This document shows positions 61,271 through 64,000 of a DNA stretch of 64,000 nt, one piece after another. Numbering within the stretch: the stretch's first letter is position 1; each line of letters opens with the position of its first letter. A model generated the notes under the pieces. That model was not told the DNA's origin, made no database searches, and saw only the letters and a list, made by a program, of their open reading frames with translations. Position numbers and translations under genes: made by a program. The stretch spans positions 162,804 through 226,803 of the forward strand of contig KV918865.1 in assembly GCA_002049455.2 (NCBI GenBank). Reading direction: 5' to 3'. This stretch comes from Porphyra umbilicalis (Eukaryota; Rhodophyta; Bangiophyceae; Bangiales; Bangiaceae).

Positions 61271-63052
61271 TCAAGCCTGATTGGCACGGTACAGCAGCAT
61301 GTAGGCCATGTGCCAATCCCCGCCGCCGCTTAGTTTGAGGACCTCCTCGGCGGTAGTTAGGCTGACCTTGTTGTCGTCGAGCTTGATCCACGGCGCTGAC
61401 GACGCGGCCGATGGGCCGCCCCTCCGGCTCGGGCCCGCCGCGGGGGCGTCGGCGGCGCCCGCCTCGGGCGTCGGCGGGTCGGCTTTAACCCACGCCACGT
61501 AGTGGCCGCCGTCGGCGGCACGGCCCTGGTGCGTCAGTACCGCAATCAGCTCGTAGACGCCCGTGATTTCCGTGGGACTTGCGTCCGTGGCCGCGGCGGT
61601 CGCTTCAACGGTCGCAATCCCACTGGCGTCGGCGGGCACCGACGTGTCCATGGCCGCGTCCCCACCATTGGCGTCGACAGCGGCAGCCAGCGCGGCGCCA
61701 CTATCAGATGCACCACTGGCGACGTCCCCCCCCGCCGCGTCCTTCTCGGCCTCTGCCGCCTGGGCGGCCTCCAAGTCCGTCGCCGCCCGCGCCGTTGCCT
61801 CGTCCGCCGCCCGCCGCGCACGCTCCCGCCCCGCAGCCATCCGCGACCGTGCGTCGTCCGTGCAAAAGTCAAACACGTCTAGCGTCAGCGGGAAGCTAAC
61901 GTTGCGTAGGATCTTGGCGCGCACCCGCTCCACAGGCTTCCACGCGAAGCGCACAAACTGGACGGCCAGGTAGGGAGGGAGAGTGTCGAGGCGAGACACC
62001 CGCGACCAGCTGGCAGTGCGACCGAGCGCCGTCGACTCCATCTCGATCGTCTCGGAGAGCGCGGCCGAAAGGCCGTCGGCTAGGTGGTTGACCGACTGCA
62101 CAATGTGGCACTTCAGCGTCCGCACAGTGTCGCGGCGGGTGACCGTTTCGGTGGAGCCCTCCTCCGTGCAGGTGTCCACGGCCACGGTAGTGATGCCAAA
62201 GAGGTCGTCGACAACAGTGGCGGGCACGGAGGTCGCACCAGCCCCGGATGCAGGCGCCGACGCCGACGTGCCGTCAGCGGCCGCGGGTTCGTCCCCGAGC
62301 ACCGACGACGCAGCGGCAACTGCCCCCGAAGGCGCAGGCAGCGTGGAGGACAGACGAGTCAAGATCTCCCCCCAGCACTCCTCCGCGTCCTGTTGTGCAA
62401 AGGCCCCCACCGGCCCTGCACGCTCCGCAAATTGCGGGTTGGCCACCCGCAGCGCGCTGATGAACGTGCTTGGATTGATGGCCGTCACCCCTCGCACGTT
62501 GAGCCGCGACAGAAGGTCACGAAGGGAGGCGGTCAGGCGCGCCGACGGGTTGAGCACCGACTCCCCCGCCGCCCCGCGATAGCCACCGAGGGCGGAGCGG
62601 AGCTCCGGCACTCGGTTGAGCACCTGCACCACCGAGTTCATGTAACAAGTGTTCCCCATGTTGACGAGCCCGGGTGGCGTGACGATGGCCGGCGCCGTCG
62701 CCGCCGCCGACAGCGCCGCCGCATCCTCCTTCGGCGCATCCAAGTCGAGGTCGTCGGCCACGTGGGTCGCCTTGGCCGCGGACGCAGGAGCAGCGGCGGG
62801 AGTGTCCGTCTCGGGGGAGCCGAGCAGCATCAGCGTCTGCTTATTCTTGATGCCGAGCTTGGTTAAGTCGACGTCGGCTGCGATTTTCTTGCCGCCCCGC
62901 AGGCCGAGGATGGTCTGCCGGCTGGGCGGCACGCCCGTCAAGGAGAATAGCTGGGATTGGAAGACTTCGGCGGACTGGGAGGTGTCGAGCGTGACGTTTG
63001 GGAACGACTGCTTCCGCCACTTGACCATGACGGTCAGAACCGAAGACGCCAT
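61271..63052 (-). CDS. UBP6: Ubiquitin C-terminal hydrolase of the Ubp6/USP14 type
   Basis: 593 residues from the ATG at 63052; the longer open frame upstream is not needed. An N-terminal ubiquitin-like domain (residues 5-80: VMVKWRKQSFPNVTLDTS, later LGIKNKQTLMLLG) is the part that docks on the proteasome lid in this family. The USP domain follows with Cys136 (VNMGNTCYMNSV), a middle insertion of low complexity (Ala/Thr/Asp-rich), the His box GGHYVAWV with His517, and the third residue in WIKLDDNKVS. The end (WHMAYMLLYRA) is canonical. These enzymes trim ubiquitin chains on proteasome substrates and recycle ubiquitin. The two Ala-rich insertions make it longer than yeast Ubp6 (about 500). 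Confidence 0.9.
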   Translation of the reverse strand: MASSVLTVMVKWRKQSFPNVTLDTSQSAEVFQSQLFSLTGVPPSRQTILGLRGGKKIAADVDLTKLGIKNKQTLMLLGSPETDTPAAAPASAAKATHVADDLDLDAPKEDAAALSAAATAPAIVTPPGLVNMGNTCYMNSVVQVLNRVPELRSALGGYRGAAGESVLNPSARLTASLRDLLSRLNVRGVTAINPSTFISALRVANPQFAERAGPVGAFAQQDAEECWGEILTRLSSTLPAPSGAVAAASSVLGDEPAAADGTSASAPASGAGATSVPATVVDDLFGITTVAVDTCTEEGSTETVTRRDTVRTLKCHIVQSVNHLADGLSAALSETIEMESTALGRTASWSRVSRLDTLPPYLAVQFVRFAWKPVERVRAKILRNVSFPLTLDVFDFCTDDARSRMAAGRERARRAADEATARAATDLEAAQAAEAEKDAAGGDVASGASDSGAALAAAVDANGGDAAMDTSVPADASGIATVEATAAATDASPTEITGVYELIAVLTHQGRAADGGHYVAWVKADPPTPEAGAADAPAAGPSRRGGPSAASSAPWIKLDDNKVSLTTAEEVLKLSGGGDWHMAYMLLYRANQA

Positions 63053-64000
63053 CACGAGAAAGGGGGGTGGGCGAAGGGGAGGGATAAAAAACAGAGAGCA
63101 GTGCAAGAAACGACGGCGCTGACGATGACAAAACAAGGAGGATGACGATGAAAGGGTGGGCGCGCCGATGGCAGGGCGCGGGTCGGCAGAGCACGAACGC
63201 CGCCTAGCAACACCGGCCAGAGGCAGAGGTGACAGTGGCCGAGCGAAACGAGGGAAAGCACAGACACGATGTTGGCGTTGGCCAGGCGGTCAGCAGGACT
63301 GTCCAGCGCGCGAGCCGCGCTGACTATACCAGCAAAGTGCTGGCAGTGGGAAGCGGCCGTTAAGCGCGCTGTCCAGCGGGGGGAGGGCCCGCCAGAGCAG
63401 CAATGTGCCCCAAGCGGCCAGGATCAGGGTTTTCCTCCTCTTGTAATTAGTCAGCTGTCTCGTGCTTCATTTTCGTACTTGTGGAGCCTCTGTTCCGGGA
63501 TTCCGTTGGATGGTCACTTTTCACTCGGCAGGCGCGCCGGACGACTTCTAAGGCCCATCCTGAGACTGCGTGCCCGCCAATGGTTCCCCTCTTGAGCGCC
63601 AAGTGAAGGGAGATGGCCGCTCTCCCAAGAGATTTTGACCAGTGCCCTGGCCGCGCATCCCCCGTCCGGCCCCCACGCACCCGCGGAGCGCAGATGCGCC
63701 GCGGAGGGGCGTCCGCGCAGGCCCCCCCTTTTTGGCGCGCCGCCAGGCGTGTGCGTGCGTGGCCAAGCTGGTGCTGGCCGCTCGCCATCCGAGTCACGGG
63801 TTTGCTTTCCCCCCCCACCCACCTCTGTCCACCACGCAGGCGCGCGGCCGTCGTCCTGCGCAGCGGCGGCACCGCGCCGGTCGACGACGCGCGTGGCGGG
63901 GCCAACGCCCGCGGCGACGCGGCGCGGTGCTGCGGTCGGCGGAGCGGGGTGGTGGTGACGGCTGCGCCCCTGCCGCCGGCGGTGGCGCAGTCGTTGTGTG
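63053..64000. other. 5' region of the USP gene and window end; no supported gene
   Basis: The first bases carry the presumed promoter of the USP gene. Frames near 63450-63950 are GC-driven and without domains. A gene starting beyond the window cannot be excluded. Confidence 0.4.

Overview
This is a GC-rich nuclear eukaryotic window. It carries a nuclear-encoded mitochondrial ribosomal protein, a FACT subunit, a proteasome-type ubiquitin protease, GT-AG introns and LTR and DNA transposons. There is no operon structure. The FACT subunit ends in an acidic tail without an HMG box (Pob3-like). Together with a Ty3 chromovirus and a Plavaka-type transposase, that leans towards a fungus, perhaps an early-diverging zoosporic one. 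This placement is an inference and weak.

Host genes occupy three islands. (1) 4.4-8.1 kb: a long low-complexity protein with one KH domain. (2) 15.3-26.7 kb: two uncharacterised genes (one frame broken by two TAG stops), a CobW/ZNG1-type G3E GTPase, mitochondrial ribosomal protein mL43 (one intron) and the FACT subunit Pob3/SSRP1. (3) 56.5-63.1 kb: a protein with a duplicated WNR motif, a glutathione S-transferase and a UBL-USP deubiquitinase of the Ubp6/USP14 type. These are ordinary single-copy housekeeping genes with short spacers and few introns.

The rest is a dense, nested mobile-element landscape. A 10.3-kb Ty3/gypsy chromovirus (30979-41299) has 393-bp LTRs that look identical and a 5-bp target duplication. 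It has split a Plavaka/CACTA-type transposase gene. It carries a probable -1 frameshift site between gag and pol, one in-frame stop in RNase H, and a large unexplained antisense ORF between pol and the 3' LTR. A pogo/Tigger element (9403-11607) has an uninterrupted DDD transposase.

Five hAT-like elements are delimited here by exact or near-exact 8-bp target duplications (13472-13853, 44487-44911, 44972-48076, 48207-49061, 50864-55383) and a sixth is likely (433-735). Several TA-flanked MITEs and a ~710-bp repeat family ('family 1', four copies) are inserted in and around them. At 50125-56097 four elements are stacked inside one another and their order of insertion can be read directly.

The most unusual pattern is that many of these elements carry a private short word (for example GGGCGTC, CACGCCC, GAGCGCCC, CCCAACG, CCAAACGG, CAGTAC). 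The word is repeated many times, in both orientations, near the element ends, and in one case throughout the transposase exons. This fits co-evolving transposase-binding sites and is the main candidate for a poorly described system. The antisense ORF of the Ty3 element is the second.
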